The notes under the pieces are model-generated. The model had not been told where the DNA came from, ran no database searches, and saw only the letters and a program-made list of their open reading frames with translations. The translations under genes were made by a program, and so were the position numbers. Shown piece after piece: positions 56,289 through 64,000 of a stretch of 64,000 bases of DNA. The stretch is taken from contig NZ_AP024901.1 in assembly GCF_024347075.1 (NCBI RefSeq), positions 806,001 to 870,000 on the forward strand, written 5' to 3'. Every line of letters begins with the position of its first letter. Position 1 is the first letter of the stretch. This DNA comes from Vibrio rarus. GTDB lineage: Bacteria > Pseudomonadota > Gammaproteobacteria > Enterobacterales > Vibrionaceae.

Positions 56289-57101
56289 ATGCAAGCACAT
56301 GGACATTACCTTGGAAGCGTCACACTGGTTGGCGCCGGACCTGGAGACCCAGACCTGCTCACAGTAAAGGCCCATCGAAAGATCCAACAAGCCTCCTTTA
56401 TTGTGTATGACAACTTGGTAAGTGAAGAAATACGAGATCTCTTTCCTCAACAGGCAAAGAAAGTGTTCGTTGGAAAAGCGAAGGGTGCCCATAGCGCGAC
56501 ACAACAACAGATTAACGACATATTGTTGCAATCAGCATTGGATGGCAATGATGTGTGTCGCGTGAAAGGGGGAGATGCTTTTGTGTTTGGACGTGGCGCA
56601 GAAGAGATGTTGATGTTGGCCAAAAACGGCATTGCTGTGGATGTGATCCCTGGTATTACCGCAGCGTCAGGGTGTACTAGTTATGCAAACATTCCATTGA
56701 CTCATCGCGGGTTAGCTCAAGGGTGTACTTTTATTACCGCTCATGCGGATAAAAAGTTGGATATTAATTGGTCCGCTTTAGCTCAGTTAAAGCAAACATT
56801 AGTCCTTTATATGGGGCTGAGCAAAACAGATATGCTGATGGATAAATTGGTTGATGGAGGATTATGTGCCAATACGCCAATCGCTTTTATAGAAAATGGC
56901 TGCACGATAAAGCAGCGAATCATTCTGGGAACACTGCATCAATTGACGTCGCTAAAACGGCACCACCAAATTCAATCACCCGCATTGATTGTGGTGGGAG
57001 AAGTGGTTGCGGTTGCTGAGCAAATGGACTGGCTTAGCCAGTTATCTCATCGTCAACTGTCCAAAACAGAATGTCCCCAATCATTGCAATTAACCGCTTA
57101 A
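56289..57101 (+). CDS. cobA: Uroporphyrinogen-III C-methyltransferase (CobA)
   Basis: A 270-residue SAM-dependent enzyme that makes precorrin-2, the precursor of sirohaem needed by NirB. The N-terminal VTLVGAGPGDPDLLTVKAHR, the VCRVKGGDAFVFGRGAEE loop and VIPGITAASGC are diagnostic. It lacks the CysG oxidase/chelatase part, so sirohaem completion must come from elsewhere. ATG 56289 is chosen over 56235 because TAGGAG lies 7 nt upstream. It leads into nirB after 35 bp. Confidence 0.93.
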   Translation: MQAHGHYLGSVTLVGAGPGDPDLLTVKAHRKIQQASFIVYDNLVSEEIRDLFPQQAKKVFVGKAKGAHSATQQQINDILLQSALDGNDVCRVKGGDAFVFGRGAEEMLMLAKNGIAVDVIPGITAASGCTSYANIPLTHRGLAQGCTFITAHADKKLDINWSALAQLKQTLVLYMGLSKTDMLMDKLVDGGLCANTPIAFIENGCTIKQRIILGTLHQLTSLKRHHQIQSPALIVVGEVVAVAEQMDWLSQLSHRQLSKTECPQSLQLTA

Positions 57102-57136
57102 TCGAACCAAGTTAGCAATTTCAAGGAATGAATATT

Positions 57137-59695
57137 ATGGATAAGCATCGAGTGATAGTCGTGGGCAACGGTATGGTTGGTCACAAATATATAGAAGCGT
57201 TATTACAAGAAAAACGTACCGATATTGAAATTATTACTTTTTCAGAAGAGCCTCGACTTGCTTACGATCGCGTGCATTTAACTTCCTATTTTACGGGCAA
57301 TGGTGCATCGCAATTGGCTTTAGCCGATGAGGACTATTACAGGGAAAACGGCGTTAAATTTGTTGTGAGCGATAAGGTCGCACGCTTGGACACCCAAGGG
57401 AAACAAGTATTCACAGAAAGTGGCCGTATTGAGTCTTACGATACTTTGGTATTAGCCACGGGCTCTTATCCATTCGTGCCTCCTATTGCTGGTAATGACG
57501 GTGAACATTGCCATGTTTATCGTACTCTTGAAGATCTTGATGGTATTGAAGAATCCAGTAAGTTGAGTCAAAACGGCGTAGTGGTTGGGGGAGGGTTGTT
57601 GGGTTTAGAAGCGGCCAACGCTATTAAAGAGTTGGGTTTAGAAACCCATGTGGTTGAGTTTGCGCCACGACTGATGGCGGTGCAACTTGATACGGGAGGC
57701 GGCGCACTGCTGCGTAGAAAAATTGAATCCTTAGGGGTGAATGTACATACCGAAAAGGCCACTAGCGAAATTGTGGCAGGTAGCAACTCTCGATACCGTA
57801 TGAACTTTGCAGATGGCTCCCATTTAGAAACGGATATGATCGTCTTTTCGGCGGGCATTCGTCCGCAAGATGAGTTAGCTAAAGGTGCCAATATTGAGTT
57901 AGGTGAGCGAGGGGGAATTGTGGTCAATGACTACTGTCAAACCAATCTCCCAGATGTGTACGCGATTGGTGAATGTGCTTTATGGAAGGGCAAGATTTTT
58001 GGTTTAGTGGCTCCGGGTTATCAGATGGCAAAGGTCGCCGCTGAGCACTTAGTTGGCGGTAAAGAGTCTGGAACTGTGGCCTTTACCGGTGCGGATATGA
58101 GCACTAAGTTAAAGCTTCTTGGTGTGGATGTGGCCAGTATTGGCGAAGTTCACGATCAAACCCAAGGGGCTCAATCTTACACCTTTAGCGATGAAATAGA
58201 ACAAGTCTACAAACGCTTAATCATTTCAGAAGACGGCACAAAAATCATTGGTGCTGTGCTGGTGGGGGATGCCGAGGCTTACGGCACTTTATTGCAAATG
58301 AAGCAAAATGATCTGCCTCTTCCCTCTAATCCATCCGTGTTAATTTTGCCTAATGTGGCAGGGGATGACTCGGCGGGGATGGGGGTGGATGCGTTACCTG
58401 ATAGCGCGGTGATTTGCTCTTGTTTTGATGTGACAAAAGGGGATATCAAGGACGCCGTTCAGGCCGGTTGCAATACTATGGGCGCCCTTAAAGAGTCCAC
58501 CAATGCCTCTACTGGTTGTGGCGGTTGCAGCGCTTTGGCAAAACAGGTACTTGATAGCGAATTATTGAGTTTAGGGGTAGAGGTGAATAATGATCTTTGT
58601 GAGCATTTTGCGTACTCAAGGCAAGCGCTGTCAGATATTGTTCGCATCCAACAAATTAAAACCTTTGATGAGTTGCTCAACCAATACGGTAGCGGGCATG
58701 GCTGTGAAATATGTAAGCCAACGGTAGGCTCTATTCTAGCTTCATTTTGGAACGAATATATTCTGCAAAATGCGCATATGGAACTGCAAGATACCAATGA
58801 TATTTATCTTGGCAACATGCAGAAAGATGGCACCTATTCGGTTGTGCCGCGTATTGCGGGAGGGGAAATTACCCCTGATAAATTGATTGTGCTTGGTGAA
58901 GTGGCGAAACAGTTTGATCTGTATACCAAAATTACCGGCGGGCAACGTGTGGATTTATTTGGGGCACAATTAAATGATTTACCAATCATTTGGCAAAAAT
59001 TAGTCGATGCGGGATTTGAAACGGGGCACGCCTACGGTAAGTCGGTACGTACTGTTAAATCCTGTGTGGGCAGTACTTGGTGTCGATATGGGGTGGCCGA
59101 TAGTGTGCGCTTAGCCATTGATGTTGAGAATCGCTACAAAGGGTTGCGCGCCCCTCATAAACTGAAATTTGCGGTGTCGGGGTGCACCCGAGAATGTGCC
59201 GAAGCACAATCAAAAGATGTGGGGATTATTGCCACGGAAAATGGCTGGAATTTGTATGTGTGTGGTAATGGGGGCATGCGCCCTCGTCATGCCGATTTAT
59301 TAGCGACCGATTTAGATGAAAGCACACTGATTCAATATATAGATCGTCTGTTGATGTACTACATCCGCACAGCCGATAGATTACAACGCACGTCAGTATG
59401 GCTAGAAAATTTAGAAGGTGGCATTGACTACCTCAAACAAGTGGTGGTTGACGATAAATTGAACCTGAGCGCAGAACTTGAAAGAGAGATGCAAAGCAAT
59501 ATCAATCACTATCAGTGCGAATGGAAAACGACCTTAGAGTCACCAGAGAAATTAAAGCGCTTTAGTCACTTTATCAATAGCAAACAGCGTGATAATTCAT
59601 TGAATTTTGTCTCAGAACGCGAACAGCGTGTTCCCAAACTCAGTAAGACACAGCCAAGCATTGAACAATCAATAGACGTGGTAGAGATCCATTAA
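57137..59695 (+). CDS. nirB: NADH-dependent nitrite reductase large subunit NirB
   Basis: An 852-residue cytoplasmic sirohaem enzyme that reduces nitrite to ammonium. The order is an FAD/NAD domain (VIVVGNGMVGHKYIEAL, then VVVGGGLLGLEAANAI), a BFD-like [2Fe-2S] domain (CSCFDVTKGDI, then STGCGGC), a ferredoxin-like half domain, and the [4Fe-4S]-sirohaem site with cysteines in SCVGSTWC and SGCTRECAEAQ. An upstream ATG at 57128 touches the ribosome-binding site AAGGA; 57137 has better spacing. Confidence 0.95.
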   Translation: MDKHRVIVVGNGMVGHKYIEALLQEKRTDIEIITFSEEPRLAYDRVHLTSYFTGNGASQLALADEDYYRENGVKFVVSDKVARLDTQGKQVFTESGRIESYDTLVLATGSYPFVPPIAGNDGEHCHVYRTLEDLDGIEESSKLSQNGVVVGGGLLGLEAANAIKELGLETHVVEFAPRLMAVQLDTGGGALLRRKIESLGVNVHTEKATSEIVAGSNSRYRMNFADGSHLETDMIVFSAGIRPQDELAKGANIELGERGGIVVNDYCQTNLPDVYAIGECALWKGKIFGLVAPGYQMAKVAAEHLVGGKESGTVAFTGADMSTKLKLLGVDVASIGEVHDQTQGAQSYTFSDEIEQVYKRLIISEDGTKIIGAVLVGDAEAYGTLLQMKQNDLPLPSNPSVLILPNVAGDDSAGMGVDALPDSAVICSCFDVTKGDIKDAVQAGCNTMGALKESTNASTGCGGCSALAKQVLDSELLSLGVEVNNDLCEHFAYSRQALSDIVRIQQIKTFDELLNQYGSGHGCEICKPTVGSILASFWNEYILQNAHMELQDTNDIYLGNMQKDGTYSVVPRIAGGEITPDKLIVLGEVAKQFDLYTKITGGQRVDLFGAQLNDLPIIWQKLVDAGFETGHAYGKSVRTVKSCVGSTWCRYGVADSVRLAIDVENRYKGLRAPHKLKFAVSGCTRECAEAQSKDVGIIATENGWNLYVCGNGGMRPRHADLLATDLDESTLIQYIDRLLMYYIRTADRLQRTSVWLENLEGGIDYLKQVVVDDKLNLSAELEREMQSNINHYQCEWKTTLESPEKLKRFSHFINSKQRDNSLNFVSEREQRVPKLSKTQPSIEQSIDVVEIH

Positions 59696-59762
59696 CCGTC
59701 AGGGATGCATTGAACACCAAACCACGCAATATCAATATTATCATTCAGTCTAGGAGAAAAGG

Positions 59763-60107
59763 ATGGATAACTGGCAAACCGTTTGTGATGTAAAGGACAT
59801 CGCCCCAAATGTTGGAGTCTGCGCTCTGATTAATGGACAGCAAATCGCGATATTTAACTATCAGCGAGCAGGGGCGTTATACGCCATTTCTAATTATGAC
59901 CCAATAGGAAAAGCGCAGGTACTTTCTCGAGGTATTGTCGGCTGTTATGAGGGCGTACCTGTGGTGGCTTCCCCTTTGTATAAACAGCACTTTAATCTTA
60001 TCAGTGGCTTGTGTGTGGAAGAACCGCAATATAGCGTGAAAACACACCCAGTGCGTTTACTCGATGGTGTAGTACAAGTTCAAGTGGCAGAAGCGATAGC
60101 TGCATAA
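59763..60107 (+). CDS. nirD: Nitrite reductase small subunit NirD
   Basis: A 114-residue Rieske-fold protein. The regions corresponding to the two Rieske ligand boxes read SNYDPIGKAQ and ASPLYKQHF, with no CxH and CxxH pairs, so it binds no cluster, as in E. coli NirD. It pairs with NirB. AGGAGAAAAGG precedes the ATG, 67 bp from nirB. Confidence 0.92.
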   Translation: MDNWQTVCDVKDIAPNVGVCALINGQQIAIFNYQRAGALYAISNYDPIGKAQVLSRGIVGCYEGVPVVASPLYKQHFNLISGLCVEEPQYSVKTHPVRLLDGVVQVQVAEAIAA

Positions 60108-60194
60108 ATTGTGTGCATTACTGAGCGTAAAAATGATCTATTCGAGCAGTGGGATGTCGCTAGAATGAAAGCATAGTAGAAAAGGATTTATAGT

Positions 60195-61664
60195 ATGGAT
60201 AACAGTAAATTTTCTTTATTTTCGTTCACCGGTAAGATGAAAATTTTACACTTAAGCTGGATGGCTTTCTTTATTACCTTTGTGGTGTGGTTTAACTTCG
60301 CCCCCTTGTTACAAATGGTAAAAGAAACCTTAGGTTTGAGTACCCAAGAAGTAAAAATGCTATTGATATTGAACGTAGCATTAACCATACCGGCACGGGT
60401 CATTATTGGTATGTTTACGGATAAATTTGGACCCCGTAAAGTCTATTCGGCACTTTTGGCCGTGTGTTCTATCCCATGTTTTATGTTTGCGTTTGCGGAT
60501 AGCTTTGTGCAAGCGGCTATTGCCCGTTTTTTACTGGGCTTTATTGGGGCTGGCTTTGTTATTGGTATTCGCTTGGTTTCCGAGTGGTTTCCACATGATG
60601 AACTGGGGACTGCAGAAGGTATTTATGGTGGCTGGGGTAACTTTGGTTCTGCCGCTGCTGCATTTACCTTACCTACGCTTGCCCTCTTGTTTGGCGGTGA
60701 AGAGGGTTGGCGCTACGCGATTGCTTTGACTGGCTTGTTGAGTTTGTTGTTTTCTATCGTTTTTTATCGTTCGGTATCGGACACGCCGAAAGGCTCCACC
60801 TATTTTAAACCTAAGCACCTCACAGCAATGGAAGTCACCTCTAAAGGGGATTTCTATTTCTTACTATTTATGAAGATCCCTATGTATGCGGTATTGGCGT
60901 TGTTGACTTGGAAAATGTCTGCAAGTGGCATCAACATGTTATCTGATACGGTGGTCAATTGTATTTATGCGGGGTTATTTACTTTATACCTTGTTGAAGT
61001 GACACAAGTTTGGAAGGTGAATAAAAACATCTTCAAGCAACCTGTGCCAAAAATGCATCAATACAAATTTAAACAAGTGGCGGTGCTGAATGTATTGTAT
61101 TTCGCTACCTTTGGTTCGGAATTAGCCGTTGTTTCTATGTTGCCATTGTTCTTTGCTGAAACCTTTGAACTTACCCCTGTTTTAGCGGGTATGGTGGCAT
61201 CGGCTTACGCCTTTATGAATCTCATGTCTCGTCCTGGTGGCGGTTGGATTTCGGATAAATGTGGCCGTAAACCGACACTGCTTATTTTAACATTAGGTCT
61301 TGCTATTGGTTATTTCTTAATGGGCCAAGTGGGGAGTCAGTGGCCGGTATGGTTAGCGGTAGTGACGGCGATGGTGTGCTCGTTCTTTGTGCAAGCAGGC
61401 GAGGGGGCAGTATTTGCTACAGTGCCTCTTATCAAGCGCCGTATGACAGGTCAAATAGCCGGCATGACAGGGGCGTACGGTAATGTGGGGGCGGTGACCT
61501 ATTTAACTATCCTGTCTTTTGTGGATTACCAAACATTTTTCTACGTCATTGCAGCTACGGCAGTACTGGGCTTTGTGACTTTAATCTTTATGGAAGAGCC
61601 CAGCGGTAAAATTGCTGAAGTGAACGACGATGGCAGCGTGACATTAATCGATGTGTCGCACTAA
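60195..61664 (+). CDS. narK: Nitrate/nitrite transporter of the NarK/NNP family
   Basis: A 489-residue major-facilitator carrier. Two nitrate-signature motifs are visible: GGWGNFGSAAAAFTLP and, in the second half, GMTGAYGNVGAVTYL. Conserved substrate arginines may be in IPARVIIGMF and SRPGGGWISDK. The membrane helices are standard for this family. It lies 87 bp after nirD and would bring nitrate in for NasA. Confidence 0.93.
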   Translation: MDNSKFSLFSFTGKMKILHLSWMAFFITFVVWFNFAPLLQMVKETLGLSTQEVKMLLILNVALTIPARVIIGMFTDKFGPRKVYSALLAVCSIPCFMFAFADSFVQAAIARFLLGFIGAGFVIGIRLVSEWFPHDELGTAEGIYGGWGNFGSAAAAFTLPTLALLFGGEEGWRYAIALTGLLSLLFSIVFYRSVSDTPKGSTYFKPKHLTAMEVTSKGDFYFLLFMKIPMYAVLALLTWKMSASGINMLSDTVVNCIYAGLFTLYLVEVTQVWKVNKNIFKQPVPKMHQYKFKQVAVLNVLYFATFGSELAVVSMLPLFFAETFELTPVLAGMVASAYAFMNLMSRPGGGWISDKCGRKPTLLILTLGLAIGYFLMGQVGSQWPVWLAVVTAMVCSFFVQAGEGAVFATVPLIKRRMTGQIAGMTGAYGNVGAVTYLTILSFVDYQTFFYVIAATAVLGFVTLIFMEEPSGKIAEVNDDGSVTLIDVSH

Positions 61665-61693
61665 TCATTGCTGCAGCCTTATAGATTAGCGTT

Positions 61694-61722
61694 AGATAAG
61701 CCCCGTATTGCAGGGCTTATCT
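61694..61722 (+). terminator. Hairpin between narK and the kinase/phosphatase gene
   Basis: AGATAAGCCC pairs with GGGCTTATCT (61694-61703 with 61713-61722). No T run follows, so it may only attenuate or mark an mRNA end. Confidence 0.5.
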
Positions 61723-61753
61723 ATTGGCATAGCAAAGATGGAAGGTATGCTGA

Positions 61754-63487
61754 GTGAAACAGAGAGTTCAATCACAATTGATGGTGAGTTTTGGTGGAGC
61801 ATCATGGCAAGGGATGCGGGATGAAAACCAAGATGCATTTCTAGTTAAGGTGCCGCAACAGCGATATGAACGAGAGCATAAAGGGGTGGTGGCCTGTATA
61901 GCCGATGGTGTCAGTTGCAGTAATCACAGTCAAAAGGCAAGCCACACCGCGGTTATGCAGTTTGTGAGCGATTACTATTCTACTCCTGACAGTTGGAGTA
62001 TTCAGCATTGCGCCAGTAAAATTTTGACCAGCATGAATAACTGGTTATTTACTGAGGGGTTAAAGCAGAGCCTTAAGCATAATGGATTAGTGACCACCTT
62101 TAGTGCGGTGATATGTAAATCCAATACGGCGCATTTATTTCATGTGGGGGATACCAGAATTTACCGCGTAAGAGGGGGTAAGGTTAAGTTGCTCACTCGT
62201 GATCATCAAAGGGTCAACTTTGGACAAAATCCGCATCTTATCCGAGCCTTGGGAATGGACAGTCGATTAGATGTGGACTATCAATCTTTTGAGTTACAAG
62301 TTAGTGATCGCTTTATCTTAACCAGCGATGGTGTACACGATACGATTGCACAAAATGATCTCTACAGCATGTTTACATCTCAAGTGAGTAAAGAGCCGTT
62401 GGCTGACAGCATAAGCCAAATGGCCATAGATCAAGGAAGTACCGATAACGTCACCTGTTTAATCTTGGATGTGGAGCAATTACCTAGCCATTCACTATTA
62501 GAACATCAAGCTCAATTGCTTTCTCGCACTGTGCCTCCCGCTTTAAAAGTAGGTAATAAAATTGACCAGTATCGGGTGACTAAGGTGCTGTATGCGGGGC
62601 CTAGAAGTTATGTATATCAAGTTGTTGATGAGCATGGGGTAAGCAAGGTGCTTAAAGCGCCGTCACTGACTTACAGTGAGGATATTGAGCATTTAAACCA
62701 ATTAGCGAATGAGTATTGGGTGGGGCGGCAACTTAATAGTGAGCGAGTGATGAAGGTGTATCCGGTTGCAGACGATACTCGGTTTGTCTATCAACTGTGT
62801 GAGTTTATTGATGGTATTACGCTTCGGCAGTGGATGTTTGATAACCCTAATCCGAGCATAAATAAGGTGCGCACCATTATTGAGGGGATCATTAAAGGGG
62901 TACGGGTACTGCAACGCGCGGATATGGTACATGGAGATTTAAAGCCAGAAAATATTCTTATCACTGAATCAGAAGAGGTTAAACTTATCGATTTTGGTGC
63001 GGTAAAAGCATTAGGGCTAGAAGAAATAGTGACTAGCAATCAAAGCTGTGAGCCTTTGGGAGCGGTAAACTATATTGCTCCTGAAAGTATAGATACGGGA
63101 GAGGCGAGTACATTATCGGATCTGTTTTCCGTGGCGGTGATTGGCTATGAAATGCTGTGCGGCGAGTTGCCTTATAAGCCCATATCGGCACAAGTGGCGC
63201 AATCGACTCGCCATCATAAATGGCATTACCGGCCACTGCAGCAGTTTCGTGGCGATATGCCAGCATGGTTAGACTTGGTGTTTCGCAAAGCTACACAAAC
63301 CAATCCCAGTGTTCGTTATCAGGCGCTAGGGGATTTTTTGCTGGATCTAGCCACGCCTAACCCACAATTAGTAAAAAAAGCGAAACAGAGCCCCTTATTA
63401 AAAAGAGACCCTGTGCTGTTTTGGAAGTCATTAGCGATCATTGCTATAGCGACCGCTTGCTTACAATCGTTATGGTTACTCGGCTAG
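61754..63487 (+). CDS. Bifunctional PP2C phosphatase / Ser-Thr protein kinase
   Basis: A 577-residue fusion. The N-terminal PP2C domain (about 1-240) keeps its metal sites: GMRDENQDAF, CIADGVSC, LTRDHQR, LTSDGVHD and STDNVTCLIL. The kinase domain (about 270-535) has the ATP lysine in SKVLKAPS, the catalytic loop MVHGDLKPENI, DFGAVKA, and the activation segment to NYIAPES. The usual Arg before the catalytic Asp is Gly (HGD), a type that may not need activation-loop phosphorylation. A C-terminal helix (about 557-576) anchors it in the membrane. GTG start after GGAAGG. It ends the nitrate cluster; its target is unknown. Confidence 0.88.
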   Translation: MKQRVQSQLMVSFGGASWQGMRDENQDAFLVKVPQQRYEREHKGVVACIADGVSCSNHSQKASHTAVMQFVSDYYSTPDSWSIQHCASKILTSMNNWLFTEGLKQSLKHNGLVTTFSAVICKSNTAHLFHVGDTRIYRVRGGKVKLLTRDHQRVNFGQNPHLIRALGMDSRLDVDYQSFELQVSDRFILTSDGVHDTIAQNDLYSMFTSQVSKEPLADSISQMAIDQGSTDNVTCLILDVEQLPSHSLLEHQAQLLSRTVPPALKVGNKIDQYRVTKVLYAGPRSYVYQVVDEHGVSKVLKAPSLTYSEDIEHLNQLANEYWVGRQLNSERVMKVYPVADDTRFVYQLCEFIDGITLRQWMFDNPNPSINKVRTIIEGIIKGVRVLQRADMVHGDLKPENILITESEEVKLIDFGAVKALGLEEIVTSNQSCEPLGAVNYIAPESIDTGEASTLSDLFSVAVIGYEMLCGELPYKPISAQVAQSTRHHKWHYRPLQQFRGDMPAWLDLVFRKATQTNPSVRYQALGDFLLDLATPNPQLVKKAKQSPLLKRDPVLFWKSLAIIAIATACLQSLWLLG

Positions 63488-63522
63488 TTGTACTGTATGA
63501 AAAAAGCTAAGTGGGCATTTAC

Positions 63523-63975
63523 TTATGGTTGAGTGGCTTTCGTGGCAAACCCATTTAAAGCCTTGCTCATCTTGGCAATAATATCGTCGCAACCGGTAAT
63601 ATTATGTCGTTGTTTAAGGTAGTTTGGATCGTTATAGGTTAACCAAACGAGTCCATGAACGTCTTTGGAGATAAGCGCTTTTTGTGGAAGGTCAATACCC
63701 GCGCTTTGTTGACATGCCATAAGAGGCGAACCCACTTTAGGGTTACCAAACAGCAGCAACTCGGTTGGGCGCAGTTCGATGCCAATATCTTGCGCCACAT
63801 CAGAGTGTTTAATACGAGCAAAAGTGGCCATTCCTTTTTCTTGAAGCGCGGCAACAAGTCTATCTGCGGTGGTATCAACGTCATGATGACTCTTTATCGA
63901 GATCAGTCCATTATTAGCTTGAACGGAAAAGCTGACCAGTAGTGTGCCTATCAGTGCCATCAGTGATTTCGACAT
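63523..63975 (-). CDS. DUF302 protein
   Basis: A 150-residue exported protein with a signal peptide (MSKSLMALIGTLLVSFSVQA). The body (SHHDVDTTADRLVAALQEKGMATFARIKHSDVA, then TELLLFGNPKVGSPLMAC) is the alpha/beta DUF302 domain. Function unknown; it is convergent with the kinase gene. Confidence 0.87.
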   Translation of the reverse strand: MSKSLMALIGTLLVSFSVQANNGLISIKSHHDVDTTADRLVAALQEKGMATFARIKHSDVAQDIGIELRPTELLLFGNPKVGSPLMACQQSAGIDLPQKALISKDVHGLVWLTYNDPNYLKQRHNITGCDDIIAKMSKALNGFATKATQP

Positions 63976-64000
63976 AGTGCCTCCTGCGATAGTCGTTATA

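Noticed and set aside
59763-60107. NirD as a functional Rieske iron-sulfur protein
   Set aside because: The cluster-binding Cys and His residues are missing, as in known NirD proteins.

Overview
The window looks like a chromosomal segment of a marine Vibrionaceae bacterium, probably a Vibrio. The grounds are a maltoporin-malM pair, a CsrB-type regulatory RNA with a GacA/VarA box, two REP-associated Y1 transposases, a dispersed palindromic repeat of a kind I associate with vibrios, and proteins with a Vibrio-like flavour throughout. This is inference from gene content, not from a database match.

Layout. 1-3.0 kb: truncated start of a glycogen debranching enzyme, then lamB and malM under MalT-type boxes. 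3.3-7.8 kb: a small Sel1-like membrane protein, then a minus-strand group of envelope proteins (YjbH-like, a lipoprotein and a small beta-barrel). 8.1-11.3 kb: an EamA exporter overlapping an AraC/O6-methylguanine methyltransferase fusion, then a YjiH-type membrane protein. 11.6-12.2 kb: CsrB RNA. 12.4-14.0 kb: an MscS-type channel. 14.3-22.3 kb: a complete aa3 cytochrome c oxidase locus (ctaC, ctaD, ctaG, ctaE, DUF2909, SURF1, unknown, ctaA, ctaB) with no SCO gene. It ends in a 16-bp tandem array that runs into a RAYT transposon-like element. 24.2-34.0 kb: mixed metabolism (RpiB-like isomerase, MDR oxidoreductase, iron alcohol dehydrogenase, GNAT, catalase with a Fur box, homocysteine methyltransferase overlapping a BCCT carrier, HD hydrolase). 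34.2-37.2 kb: a solute-binding protein and a HisC-like aminotransferase divergent from a LysR regulator. 37.2-38.5 kb: second RAYT element.

38.5-45.8 kb: a Bat/MoxR operon (MoxR ATPase, DUF58, DUF4381, BatA, BatB/C, BatD). BatB/C carries 29 perfect copies of a 9-bp repeat plus a polyglutamine tract. 46-48.6 kb: small unknown protein, a dispersed palindromic repeat, an outer-membrane barrel, and a periplasmic nitrobindin-like protein behind a Fur box. 48.6-53.2 kb: an atypical cbb3 oxidase operon (small cytochrome c, ccoN, ccoO, and a ccoP fused to a triheme dehydrogenase-type cytochrome, giving five haem sites). 53.4-63.5 kb: assimilatory nitrate reduction: nasA divergent from cobA-nirB-nirD-narK and a PP2C-kinase fusion. 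Sigma-54 promoter matches sit on both arms of the shared intergenic region.

How the parts fit. Two haem-copper oxidases of different families are encoded 26 kb apart. Nitrate is imported by NarK, reduced by NasA and then NirBD, with CobA supplying sirohaem precursor. The item most worth pursuing is the five-haem CcoP fusion, which could let periplasmic dehydrogenases pass electrons straight into a cbb3-type oxidase.
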